Source: Purshia tridentata (lineage: Eukaryota; Streptophyta; Magnoliopsida; Rosales; Rosaceae). From it: 42,690 bases of DNA. The notes under the pieces are model-generated. The model did not search any database. It saw nothing but the letters and a program-made list of their open reading frames with translations, and was not told where the DNA came from. The stretch covers positions 1-42,690 of the forward strand of contig QANT01004970.1 of assembly GCA_003254885.1 (NCBI GenBank), written 5' to 3'. Both the position numbers and the translations under genes were made by a program. Shown piece by piece: positions 21,101 through 31,109 of this stretch; the first letter of the stretch is position 1, and every line of letters starts with the position of its first letter.

Positions 21101-22642
21101 CTTCTATTCTCAAACAGTTTGGCAACATAACATTATTATGTTGCTAGATTGTGCATCTAGACCACAAATTTAGTTTAGAGTCATCATAATCAATGATTCA
21201 GATTCACCGTTTGGGAATAAAACTTTTCTGTATATATCAATAAACACATAGAAAATATATATATATATATATATGTATACAGGGCCCTTCTGTTAAGGGA
21301 TCCCTTAAATAAGCTTATTTAAGGGATTCTCATGGAGCCTACTCCATAGAGTATTTTATAATTGGAACCATCTATTTTTTTGCCCTCCATTGAAGGATCA
21401 TCTTTGCAAAAAATTAGAAAAATAAAAAAACTATTTGACCGTTGATTAAATGGTCACAATTTCAAATGTTTATCAAAAACATTTTGTTTGTCTATTTGTC
21501 TCATCACAATTAGATATTTTAATAATTTCCGATTTGTCTTATTTTTTGTAGAGATGATCTTTGAATAGACACCAACAAAATACACTGTTCGGATCATTGA
21601 ATAACAACATAGAATGGGCCTCATGAGGGATCCGTTAGATAAAATTATTTGAGGGATCCCTTAAAGGAAGGGGCCTGTATATATATAGATATTCGCACTT
21701 CAATTAAGGTATTTCCAGTTGCACCCGTAAAAGGTGGTAAACTTGGGAGACATCATAAAGCATATGATTTAAAATTTTATTCTTATAGCAAATATATTAT
21801 CTACGCCAAGGCACTCAACTTACTTGGTTGCCTATCAATTCAATGTTCACATGACTGTCTATTGAACTTGGTTACCTATCAATTTAAATGTTCACATGAA
21901 TTTTCAAAACCTTGGCCGTGATAAGGCCTTTTTTGAAGAATTAATAATTAGTGCAGTCATTTGAACTCTTTGAACTTTTGGATCATCTCAATAGCATGTC
22001 TGTTGCTAAAAGTCTGGATTGCAATGTGGCATGACCATATGGTTGCCAGTGGTTTTCTCTCAGGTTTCTTAGTTTTGTGATTTCAGTTTATTTTAATACT
22101 TTGTAGAATACTACGAAGGTGCTGCTGGTCATGAGTTTGGTTACATTGCATGTCTGAACCCTTCACTTCTGGCAGGTTGAGAAGTTGATTACTTGTCAAG
22201 AAATCCTTTACCCAGTTCATGTGGAAAAGGCAAAGTTAATCCTTCAAGTAATTTCTTTGCCCTATTCTGCAATGCAGATAGTACCATTTCATTTGCATTG
22301 AATTATATTGTCAATATGAGCCTCAATTGTGATTGTTAAATTCTAATCAGAATTAATACCATAAATAATATGTAATTTGGTTTAGGAGCATGAAAGAACT
22401 ATCGTTGAAGCACTTGGTAAACTGGCTGATGTGTTAGGTGGGGGTGAGGCCTTTTCTCTTGAATCCTCTTTGCTTCCCTCTTTGAGTTCTGAAATTTAAG
22501 TACTGACGAAGCGTTTGATTTTGTAGACGATTCTCCCAAGCAAATGTTGGATAGGCACACTCATGAGCAGCTTCCAGGAACTGGACGGAAAATGTTGGTA
22601 CACAATGACTGCTATGGTCAGGCTGGTAGGTTGGCATACTGA
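15118..22642 (+). CDS. ENT-domain protein, EMSY-LIKE class, 8 exons
   Basis: A 308-aa protein with an ENT (EMSY N-terminal) domain, a helical module of plant and animal chromatin-associated proteins. Exons: 15118-15121 (ATGG only), 16833-16999, 17113-17222, 17456-17624, 19465-19701, 22176-22247, 22386-22437, 22527-22642 (TGA); all phases agree and all introns are GT-AG. The ENT domain spans about residues 31-98 (FQIHHMEAEAYHAILKAF, then SREWVMTELRKELNITDDEH, then SIKMIREWQ) and closely follows the plant EMSY-LIKE pattern. Residues 99-225 are basic and Ser-rich without a recognised fold. Near 230-275 a helical EVEKLITCQEILYPVH / EHERTIVEALGKLADVLD segment may form a coiled coil. I see no Tudor/Agenet domain, which canonical EMSY-LIKE proteins have after ENT. 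The start is chosen because ATGG joins in phase; Met15 (16872) is the alternative. Role inferred: nuclear, chromatin-related. Confidence 0.85.
15122..16832 (+). other. Intron 1 of the ENT-domain gene
   Basis: A 1.7-kb intron directly after ATGG. It holds T-rich sequence, a G-rich run at 15770-15788 and a CACGTG at 15617. No element or frame that I recognise. Confidence 0.6.
17878..18110 (-). mobile_element. LINE 3'-end-like fragment in intron 4
   Basis: On the minus strand a broken frame with GHLVHNELLLLSFNKTCF is followed by a TTTTAATAAAACTTG phrase and an A-rich tail (the T-run at 17878-17890 as written). This is the usual look of a truncated plant LINE 3' end. The frame is degraded and evidence is limited to pattern. 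Confidence 0.4.
18225..18240. repeat. (CA)8 microsatellite
   Basis: Eight CA units inside intron 4, after a C-run at 18201-18208. Confidence 0.9.
18400..18640. repeat. Dispersed repeat, two diverged copies
   Basis: GGGTGGAGAAGCCTAAGATC..GCGAGGCTTAGACTT (about 18432-18485) recurs as GGGTGGAGCGGCCAAGATCTC..GCAAGGCTTAAGACTT (about 18570-18615), separated by GATATCATGTAAAAATTAGAGCATCC. The phrase set is that of a common plant dispersed repeat. No coding sequence. Confidence 0.5.
20100..20640 (-). mobile_element. Possible LINE 3'-end fragment in intron 5
   Basis: Minus-strand reading gives LLATVGLVLMLIKLFRF followed by AT-rich sequence, with TTAATAAAATTATTCCG, a typical ending of plant LINE-like sequences. 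A short duplicated phrase (CCTTTAGCAGTCAAATAC and CCTTTAGCACTCAAATAC) lies within. No intact frame. Confidence 0.35.
21251..21276. repeat. (TA)n tract at the edge of a fold-back element
   Basis: About ten TA units directly precede the element at 21280. Confidence 0.85.
21280..21677. mobile_element. Fold-back MITE in intron 5, 398 bp
   Basis: Left end CAGGGCCCTTCTGTTAAGGG and right end (reverse complement CAGGCCCCTTCCTTTAAGGG) form terminal inverted repeats. Complementarity continues inward through GATCCCTTAAATAA, CATGGAGCC, AATCCGAACAG-like and CAAAAAATTAG words, so most of the element can fold on itself. TA-rich DNA flanks both ends. Members of the same family lie at 24239-24957, 29960-30225 and 30236-30637. 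Confidence 0.75.
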
Positions 22643-24112
22643 GGGTCTGTTCCAACTAATTCTGTCAGAGTTAGGATACCTTTCAGTGGGCATGCATGAT
22701 GATGAAGCTGCCACTTAATTTGACCTATAATCTTCAAGATTTGAAGTCATGTATATATGACATTGATATCAACAAACTTTATATCATATAGGCTGTTAAG
22801 ATTTGGCACATAGAAATGGTATTTGTGGTATATTTTTGGTGTTCTGGACCCTTTTGTCCAACGGTTATTTCCTTTCCATTTTTATGTCGATTTCTAGTCC
22901 TAACTGGTAACTCATCCGAACCGAATGCTTTGTATGTAACTTTTTAAGCATTGTGTTTAATATCAGTTTAGAAATTCCTGGACAGTGTCACGAAATTCAT
23001 TTTTTTCTCCATGGGAGGTTGCACTTACACTATGGTTACAATCCGACACTGTTAATTAATATATTGAATGTTCATGCGGGTGCAATCCTTGTATGGAGAA
23101 GGATAATGTATTAGTAACATGGCTGTTTGATGTTAGTTTTTTGATTCGGGTTTATGATGCATCCTAGTATTGTAAGATTTTTTTCTGTATTGATCTAAAT
23201 CACAGTGATTGAAAAATTTGTTTTGTGTGAATGCTGAGGAGTTATGTTTGTTGCTTTCATAATTGGTGCAGTTTTATTATTTACTCATTTGTTTATTGAT
23301 CCTACAAGACGAATGAAATGCTGAAACGTTCCCTTTTGTTTCCTTCTGGGATATTATGGTTTTTGCCCCCATGTCATTTGTTCTTGTTTTAAGATTGTGA
23401 ATGTTCTTGGATTTGCCACCTTCCCAGCTTGCCATAACTTCAATTATTCTTATTTTGTCGTTCTTGTTTTTTGCTGCATGTGATTTCTTCACTCAATTTC
23501 TATTTGTTTCACTGGTTGGATCGTAGTTAGTTTTTAAGTAGTTAGAAGGCACAGCAAGGCAAAAGACCTTAGAATGGTCACTGCATTTCACCAGGGGCCT
23601 TCCCTGCTTTCCTCACAGAATTAAGGACAAGTAAAATGTCCAAGTGTCCAACCATCGTGCCAATATGAACTTGTTTTATTTGAATTTTTATATATTACAG
23701 TGTCACCTCTCTCATATTTGCTAAATTATTAGATCCTAGAAGGAAATAAGGATGAACCTAAGCCAATGCATGGGTTGGGGGCAGCTCGGCAATGGTCTAA
23801 ACATGTCATTTATCCATGGTGTGGAGAGTTACACACCATGTTCTATCAAGCATTTTGGTCAAAGAGAGAAGAAGCAAGCAATCATAATGGACTTTGAAAA
23901 TCTAAACAATTTTCTTTCTACACTCCATTCTACTTGTTTTCGACCCCAAGTTTCTTAAATCCTTCGCTAGTTATAACAGTTTTAGAAAGACTTGCTCTTA
24001 TTTTGTGTATTTTTCCGTTCTATTTCTGGTGTGCATATCCAATACCTTTTTGGAAGGTGGTTTGCAAATGAAGGAGGATAAGGGTGGTTGTGGTTAAATT
24101 TTTATGTTATTT
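22643..24112. other. 3' flank of the ENT gene and intergenic sequence
   Basis: Presumed 3' UTR, then sequence with only short frames lacking domain signals (for example 23752-23958). No element boundaries recognised. Confidence 0.5.
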
Positions 24113-24756
24113 TAGTACCTTATAATTAAGGAACTCATTAATGAAACACAATTATTAAAAATAATGAATACCAAATTCACATTAATTGAGCAATAGATTT
24201 GATTTATTAGGTACGTATATTATGTTATATATATTGTCAGGCCCCTTCTAATGTGGGATCTCATATATAATTTTATTTGTGGGATTCTTCATGGAGCCCA
24301 CTACATATAGTATTTCAACGATCTGAACCGTCTAATCTTCAGGTTTCTATTTAAAGATTATCTGTGCAAAAAATTAGTCCAATCGGAAATCATTTGTCTA
24401 TCTAACTTTGATCAAACAAATAGACGAATCAAATTAGTACCTTATAATTAAGGAACTCATTAATGAAAAACAATTATTAAAAATAATAAATACCAAATTC
24501 ACATTAATTGAGCAATAGATTTGATTTATTCGGTACGTATATTATGTTATATATATCGTCAGGCCCCTTCCAATGTGGGATCTCATATATAATTTTATTT
24601 GTGGAATCCCTCATGGAGCCTACTACATATAGTATTTCAACGATCCGTACCGTCTAATCTTCAGGTTTCTATTTAAAGATTATCTGTGCAAAAAATTAGT
24701 CCAATCGAAAATCATTTGCCTATCTAACTTTGATCAAACAAATAGACGAATTAAAT
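24113..24756. repeat. Two-copy tandem duplication, period 322
   Basis: The block from TAGTACCTTATAATTAAGGA at 24113 to 24434 is repeated from 24435, with scattered single-base changes. Each copy consists of about 125 bp of flank plus the left arm of a fold-back MITE (starting CAGGCCCCTTC). Confidence 0.9.
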
Positions 24757-24957
24757 ATCTTTCATGAAACCGTCTATTTGTTGGATCAAACTTAGATGGT
24801 TAAATGGTTTCCGATTTGGCTAATTTTTTGCAAGAATGATCTATAAATAGAGACATAAAAAATACACGGTTTGGATTGTTGAAAAATTATATGGAGTGGG
24901 TCCATTCGACCTATCCCACAATTAACTTTAAATGTGGAATCCCACACTGGAAGGTGT
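24560..24957. mobile_element. Fold-back MITE, about 398 bp, with a duplicated left arm upstream
   Basis: CAGGCCCCTTCCAATGTGGG at the left pairs with the right end, whose reverse complement is ACACCTTCCAGTGTGGGATT. The arms share CATGGAGCC/GGACC-type, ACCGTCTA and CAAAAAATTAG words and meet at a TTTGATCAAACAAATAGAC / GTCTATTTGTTGGATCAAAC centre near 24730-24795. A second left arm lies at 24239-24434 as part of the 322-bp tandem duplication. No coding capacity. Confidence 0.75.
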
Positions 24958-26174
24958 CTAACTTCTAACTTTCCTACTCAATTGAATGTTATCTTTTTTT
25001 CTTTTGAAGTAATTTTGTGTGATTTTATAGTCCTGGCTTTGTTCTAATTAATTTCTCATTAAAAAGAAGGGGTTCTCATCATTTAAAGGGCCTCATAAGC
25101 TTGCATCATGTCATTTCAAAACCATATGAAGCAATTAATAAATCTCATAAACCAAGGCTCAAACATCCCCATCCCCTAAAAAATTATTGTAGAATTTGGC
25201 GTACCATATATGCATGATAAATAGTGTACAATGCATGCATATCCATATTATACTGTATTTGTTGTGATAGTTCCCGGGGCTGGGGGTAACCATTTGTGTA
25301 AGAGACACTTGCTTTTTTTGGCACCTTTTATACATTTTGTTATAAGTTACGAAAAGGTGGACGAGTGTAATAAGGTTCTTACTCGTTGCTTCAAATCTAC
25401 TCAACCCCATCATGATATAAAGGCACTCTAATGTGGTTTTTCCGATGACATGAAATGCCAATTAAATATCATTTTGTACCTAAAATAAGTTAGAGAAAAC
25501 GAACTTTCCTAGCACCAAGAAGAAAGAATTGGAGAGAGAGAGAATAAGAGATTAGCCTCCAGTAACATTAAGAGCTCTAAATTGACTACAAATAGTGAAT
25601 ATATGTTAGCTACCAATATATTAAGAAAGATTATGACATGGTTCTACTTGCAAATTTGTTGGTAGAGATCGATAAGGATCAGCGTAAGCAATTTGCATCT
25701 TAGCTCCTAGTTAAGCAACATTATCATGGGCCATTGCCTTTATATACATGAAATATTATGGCAAGGTATTTTGGCTACTTGACTTTTTGAGGCCATGCCA
25801 AAACTTGACTGACCCATTAACTAAAGGACTCGTAAACAATTTGGTGTGAAAGATATCAAGACTTGAGGTACCATGGTTGTTTTGTGTGTGAATGTTCACT
25901 AAATTTTTTTACTTTTTATTATTCAACTAAAAGTTATATTCTAATTAAGGGTTGGGGTTCATGGATATTAACTTGGGTTAATAAACCATGCATAGAGACA
26001 TGTGAGTGTATGACATAGTATCTATCACATTTGGTTAAGAAGGAGAATGTTCTATGTGGTCCAACATAGTATAGTCCAAGTCTCCAAGAAGTCTTTGGTC
26101 AAGTATCCATTGGGTTAATTAGCTATACAATGGGAGTGAGCACATATGATTGGAATTAATAGGGGGTTCAGTAG
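24958..26174. other. Intergenic, no feature recognised
   Basis: AT-rich sequence with short frames on both strands around 25159-25461 that overlap antisense to each other and lack domain signals. Nothing else supportable. Confidence 0.5.
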
Positions 26175-26180
26175 TGGATA

Positions 26181-27117
26181 GAGTGCTTTTATTTCCACTC
26201 TCATGTCCTATTTTTCCACCCACTTTATTTTTACACCCCCATCAAAAATATAAAAACACTCTTCCCACCTATCATTATTCCTACAATACCCTTTGATATA
26301 TCAACTCAAATACTTACCCACTAAACACTCTCGCCACCTCCTTAACTATCATCTCACCCACCCGTCATTTTTTATAATCTTTCTTTTATAAACCCTAGTT
26401 CTTCATCAAAACTCAAAATCAATTATAATATTTGGTTGATACTTATATATCTATGAAAAGATATGATAATTCTATAACCTACTTTTTAATTTTTTTTTTA
26501 TAGTTTTAAATCAAAATTTCATTATATTTTAATGTTTCTTTTGATTTAGAAATTGAGTATTGATTTTAGGGATTTAATTTGAAGTTTAACGATGAATTAT
26601 ATAAGATGGATATAATATAAGTTTAATTTTCTGCAATTGGCAATGTAGTCAAGACCATTATTCAAAGTTCAGAATCTTCCTTTTATGTTTATAGGGAGAA
26701 GATTATGGGGATGCAAAAGTCCATTTGTCTGCTTTGGACATTTTCATATAAAGTTTTGATTTGATTTCTTTATGCCAATAGCACATACCTATAAATTTGG
26801 TTTGATTGTTTGCAAGTTTCACTTTATCTATCTTACAATTGTTCTTGTTAGTTTGTATGGTTGTATATATATACAATAATTAAAGGATTAATGTTATGAG
26901 AAAAAGAGAAAAAGATTCTACAATTTATATATGAAGTTTAAGTCATTGTAGGAAGGTGGGTGAGTAGAGAATGGGTGGGTATAATAGATTTATTTTTTTA
27001 TTTTTTTTAGTCAAGTGCTTAAAAGTCATTTTACAAAAGGATAAAATTTTCATTATCAATTTTATTAAAATATGGGTGGGAAAATAAGACAAGGGGATGA
27101 AAATATAACCACTCTAA
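26181..27117. mobile_element. Fold-back or TIR element, about 0.94 kb
   Basis: The left end GAGTGCTTTTATTTCCACTC (then CATGTCCTATTTTTCCACCCA) pairs with the right end, whose reverse complement is GAGTGGTTATATTTTCATCC (then CTTGTCTTATTTTCCCACCCA). TGGATA occurs just outside the left end (26175-26180) and at 27118-27123, a possible target duplication if a few bases of asymmetry at the right end are allowed. No coding frame; the interior is AT-rich. Confidence 0.6.
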
Positions 27118-27253
27118 TGGATATTCAAGCCATATTATTCTAATCGGGACATAGTGATAAAAAGATTATATTTTATTCTAATTAAATTTGTAATCACCAA
27201 ATGAATAGGTTGATATCACTTTCGGCTAATTCGGATAATCATGAATATTGTTA

Positions 27254-28303
27254 GGGGAAATTTTATTTATACCCAACATTCTTCTTTTCTTACTCAATTT
27301 CTTAATTTACCCAATACTTACTTTTTTGAATTTAACTTTTTCTCATTTTACCTAACCCTAATTACCACATTACCCTTATTAAAAAGTACCCAAATCATAA
27401 TTCTCAATCTCCATAGCTAGCCTAACATACCCAACCCAACCCAACCTTTCTTCCTCATCGCCAAGACCAGTACCCATCAACCTCCCTCTCTTCCAAACTC
27501 ACCTTCAACCTGACTCTCTCTCTCTCTCTCTCTCTCTCCCCAACTCACCTTCAATTTGACTTTCTCCCTCCCAAAATCACCTTCAATCTCACTCTCAGAA
27601 CTAAACTCCAAACCCTAAACTAATTTTTGTCCCCATATCTTCCAATGAAGGTTGTTTTGATGAATGGAGAGTCAAATCAGTCTTTGGTAGGTTTGTTTGA
27701 GTATTGATGACTTATAATAGGCGAGCCACTGAACACAATGACATTATTCAGTGGGCAACAACCGAATATTGATGACTTATAATAGGTGGCTACCCCATTC
27801 CGAAAATTTACATTATATTCAGCAGATGCCATCCAAACATTTGCATTATATTTAGAGAGCTCCTGTCGAATGATGTACGACTCAGAACTGTTCATGGCGA
27901 TTTCAGCCCATGCCTTTCTCTCTCTTCCCTCCTTCTCTTGCCTCTCTCTGATTTGAAGGGAGGCCGACCAGCAACATTATTAGCTTCCAGATTAGTGGAC
28001 TATAGAAGCTTCAATCCTTTAACTGGTCTGTATGGAAACGAATCGAAGGGGAGGGTAGTGTTTCTAGACTGTGGAAGCTTCAATCTTCCAAACCCATCAC
28101 TTGCCACCAACAGAGAGGAAGGAATAAGACATAGAAGGAAGAAGAGAGAAGAAGAAATAAAATGTTGGGTATTGAAAGAAGTTTGAATCTTTTTTTTTAT
28201 TTTTTAAAGGAATGTCCTTTATGATCATTTTACCATAGTCTAAATTGATTAAAATTGTGTTGGGTATGAAAAGTAGATTGTAGGGTACACATAAAATTTC
28301 CCA
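27254..28303. mobile_element. Non-autonomous TIR element with 7-9 bp target duplication
   Basis: GGGGAAATTTTATTTATACC at 27254 pairs with the right end, whose reverse complement is TGGGAAATTTTATGTGTACC; CCAACA follows on both. ATTGTTAGG flanks both ends (27247-27255 and 28304-28312), overlapping the left terminus by one or two bases. Size and duplication length suit a hAT- or Mutator-like non-autonomous element. The interior has a (CT)12 run at 27514-27538, a repeated TATTGATGACTTATAATAGG (27702 and 27768) and two unbroken but unrecognised frames (27677-27895 minus, 27938-28186 plus). No transposase is visible. Confidence 0.7.
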
Positions 28304-28319
28304 ATTGTTAGGTGTCACT

Positions 28320-28470
28320 CTTAATTGTTTTGAAAAAGTGCCAACACTTCAATAAATATTATACTTTTTCTCACCACACAGCTACAACAACTTTTTCTTA
28401 CCACACAGCAATCCCAAACTGGCCCTTAATTGTTTTTGAAAAAGTGCCAACACTTCAATAAATATTATTT
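28320..28470. repeat. Short direct repeat, period about 105
   Basis: CTTAATTGTTTTGAAAAAGT and the next 22 bases at 28320 recur at 28425 with one inserted T. The spacer has two CACCACACAGC / TACCACACAGC units. Confidence 0.8.
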
Positions 28471-29254
28471 AATTACTCCATCAAAAGAGAAATCATAAAA
28501 TTAGTGCGTTCTAATTTAATTACTTCGTTTTACAAAATAATATTCCTACAACTTTAGGGGTCAGACATAGGGCGAGCCCTAGGGGGTGTGCATCCACAGA
28601 CCCTTATGCTATGGATCAATTAGATTTTAGTTTTGTCGATCACATATAAATACCATTATATAGGTGGGAAACACGTGTGTTTTTCTCAAGAAAGTCAAGA
28701 AAATTCCTAGCCACCAAACCCATTATTGGTCGAACAGATCTAGGTAGACAAGTGCTAACACACTTCTTGCTACTCCAATCTTCTTTTTGAACCTATTATC
28801 AAAGGAGTGATGCCACACTTGGAGAGAAGAACCCTAGAAAAGAAAAATGTTAAGGAGGGGAAGGACCACAAATGGAACGTCTCTCCTTGAGTTAGATTGC
28901 AGTAGCCCATAGGTTAACCCACACAAACAAACAGTCCATTCTCACAATATCAGATCATATCCACTCAATATTACGATATGGTAGGCCAGCGTCGGCAGCT
29001 TTCAATTTGCCAACCGACATAGAGAGTTGAAATGGATGCTAAAAGGTTTGGAGAATAAAGATGTATGGATTCTATATTATACACTTTGTTTACAATTCAA
29101 AAGTTTTTAGAAGATAAAACAAAATCTCAGAAAATCTATCCACTGACCACTCCTGTATATCCCAATCCATACATCGGAGGAAACCGTTTTCAAGGAAAGT
29201 TGACTGTAACGTAATATCCCTCCAACACACGATATATGAGGGCTGTCGACACTT
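28471..29254. other. Intergenic, no gene recognised
   Basis: No element ends or coding signals identified. A CACGTG occurs at 28672. Confidence 0.45.
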
Positions 29255-29260
29255 ATAAAA

Positions 29261-29650
29261 TGGTCTTCTTAAAAATTTTACAGATGAACAAATAACCTCC
29301 ATTCTAACGTGGGATCTCATAAATAATTAGTTATTTATTATTTTTATCCGCTGAAATATATTTCTTTTTTTACTTTACCCTCTAAAACTTAAATCTTCTC
29401 ACTTTATTCTCCGAAATTTACATTCTCATCTATACCCTCAACTCCATCTATTAAAATGGTCTTCTTAAAAATTTTACAGATGAACAAATCACCTCCATTC
29501 CAATGTGGGATCCCATAAATAATTGGCTATTTATTATTTTTATCCGCTGAAACATATTTCCTTTTTTACTTTGCCCTCTGAAACTTAAATCCTCCCACTT
29601 TATCCTCCAAAATTTACATTCTCATCTATATCCTCAACTCCATCTATTAT
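29261..29650. repeat. Two-copy tandem duplication, period 196
   Basis: TGGTCTTCTTAAAAATTTTA at 29261 starts a block repeated at 29457 with about one change per 15 bases. Each copy includes the fold-back-family phrase CCTCCATTC..GTGGGATC followed by a CT-rich TACTTTaCCCTCT segment. Confidence 0.85.
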
Positions 29651-29814
29651 CTGGAGTTCTAGAGTTTTGTTTTGAGTAATTTTTATATGATTGTAAAGAG
29701 GAGATTCATAGCTTCAAAATGAGTATAAGATTGCTAATTTTGATAGAAGTTTGATGAGTTAAAATTCAAGCCAAAATTGACATAAAAAATAAACAAATGG
29801 ATGAAGTTGAGTTC

Positions 29815-29850
29815 GGGGGGGGGGNTGAAGTTGAGTTGGGGGGGGGGGGG
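29815..29850. repeat. Poly-G runs with one undetermined base
   Basis: Ten G at 29815-29824, an N at 29825, then TGAAGTTGAGTT and thirteen G (29838-29850). The same TGAAGTTGAGTT precedes the first run, so this is a two-unit repeat whose length is uncertain because of the N. Confidence 0.9.
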
Positions 29851-29859
29851 AAAGTAGGA

Positions 29860-30225
29860 GAATTTAGTCTTGTGATACAAAGTTCGAGGGGTAAAATGAA
29901 AAGATTTAACTTTTAGGGGGCAAAGTAAAAAAAGAAATATGTTTCAAGGGACAAAAATAATAAATAGCTTAAATAAGTTTATTTTGGGGATCCCTTATGA
30001 AACACACTCCACATTATATTTCAATAATCGAAACCATCCACTTTTTTTTGTCAAAATTAGATAGGCCAATGATTTTCGATTTAACTAATTTTTTGTAAAG
30101 ATGATTTATGAATAGATATCTAAAAAATAGACTATTCGGATTGTTAAAAAACTATGAGAGTGGGTCTCATGAGGTAACCTACAAATAATTTTATTTGTAG
30201 GATCCCACAATGGAGACTTCTTGTA
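29860..30225. mobile_element. Right part of a composite fold-back element
   Basis: 29925-29965 (GGGCAAAGTAAAAAAAGAAA...AATAATAAATAG) is the inverted counterpart of the TATTATTTTTATCCG..TTTACTTTGCCC segment at 29340-29575. 29970-30225 (GGGATCCCTTATGAAACACA ... GGATCCCACAATGGAG) is a right-arm-bearing copy of the 400-bp fold-back family. Together with the duplicated block at 29261-29650 it forms one rearranged element. Confidence 0.55.
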
Positions 30226-30235
30226 TATATATACA

Positions 30236-30637
30236 AAAACCTTCCAATGAGGGATCTCTTATTTAGTGTTAAATGAGAGATCCCCTTGTGGAGCTCACAC
30301 TAGTTGTTTTGTATCGATCCAAACTATTTATTTTTTACATTTCTATTGATAGATCGATCATCCTTACAAGAAATTAGCCAAATCAAAAATCATGTGTCTA
30401 TTTAACTTTGATCAAATAAATGAACGAACCAAATATTTTCGATGAACCGTTTATTTATTTGATCAAAGTTGGATAGGCAAATTATTATCAATTTGACTAC
30501 TTTTTTTAAGGATGATCAATCAATAAAAATGTAAAAAATAAACGGTTTAGATTGACCTCGACACAAAACGACTCATGTGGGCCCCACAAGTTGATTCCTC
30601 ATTTAACACTAAATTAGGGATTTCTCATTGAAAGGTG
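30236..30637. mobile_element. Fold-back MITE, about 400 bp
   Basis: CCTTCCAATGAGGGATCTCT pairs with the right end, whose reverse complement is CCTTTCAATGAGAAATCCCT. Pairing continues through TAGTGTTAAATGAG, GGAGCTCACA/GGGGCCCACA, TATTTTTTACAT and AACTTTGATCAAATAAAT to a centre near 30435. (TA)n lies on both sides (30224-30234 and 30641-30662). No coding frame. Confidence 0.8.
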
Positions 30638-30640
30638 ACT

Positions 30641-30662
30641 ATATATATATATATATATATAT
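30641..30662. repeat. (TA)n microsatellite
   Basis: About eleven TA units at the right edge of the fold-back element. Confidence 0.9.
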
Positions 30663-31006
30663 TACATAAAACTTCATGTATAAGGAATATTCATAGTTTG
30701 GGTTGTGCCAGAGGTTATAAACTTAATTTACTATGATTGAGTAATGTTAGAGACAATAACTACTAATTAACTGACTGATGTAACATTATTTTACTTGTTT
30801 ATATTTGATACTCACTTTAGATCTTATTTATTAGTAACAAGTAAGAAACAATCGTGTATCGTATCATGTTCTACCATGAAGGGATTTGCCTAAGGCCCAC
30901 AGGGGCGGACGCCCCAATCAACAAATTTTGGTGTCAATAAAATTGAAGAACGTACATCCACAAAAACCCTACTTCTTTTAGTCGAGAGCAAATCCGGTTT
31001 TATGTT
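30663..31006. other. Intergenic, no feature recognised
   Basis: AT-rich distal upstream sequence of the CCX gene. Nothing that I can assign. Confidence 0.4.
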
Positions 31007-31109
31007 TTTGGTATCAGGCTAAGATCTTGGCCTTTAAAACCAGCTCTCTTTACTATTTCTCTCTCTCTCTCTTCTGTCTTCAAAGACCAGGATTTAGCCT
31101 GATACCAAA
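31007..31109. repeat. 103-nt hairpin (inverted repeat of 28-29 nt arms)
   Basis: Arm 31007-31035 (TTTGGTATCAGGCTAAGATC, then TTGGCCTTT) pairs with 31082-31109, with one bulged base and two mismatches, around a 46-nt CT-rich loop. A third GGTATCAGG word (inverted) follows at about 31124. The size and near-perfect stem resemble a plant microRNA or siRNA precursor, but this could also be part of a small element. Confidence 0.6.
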
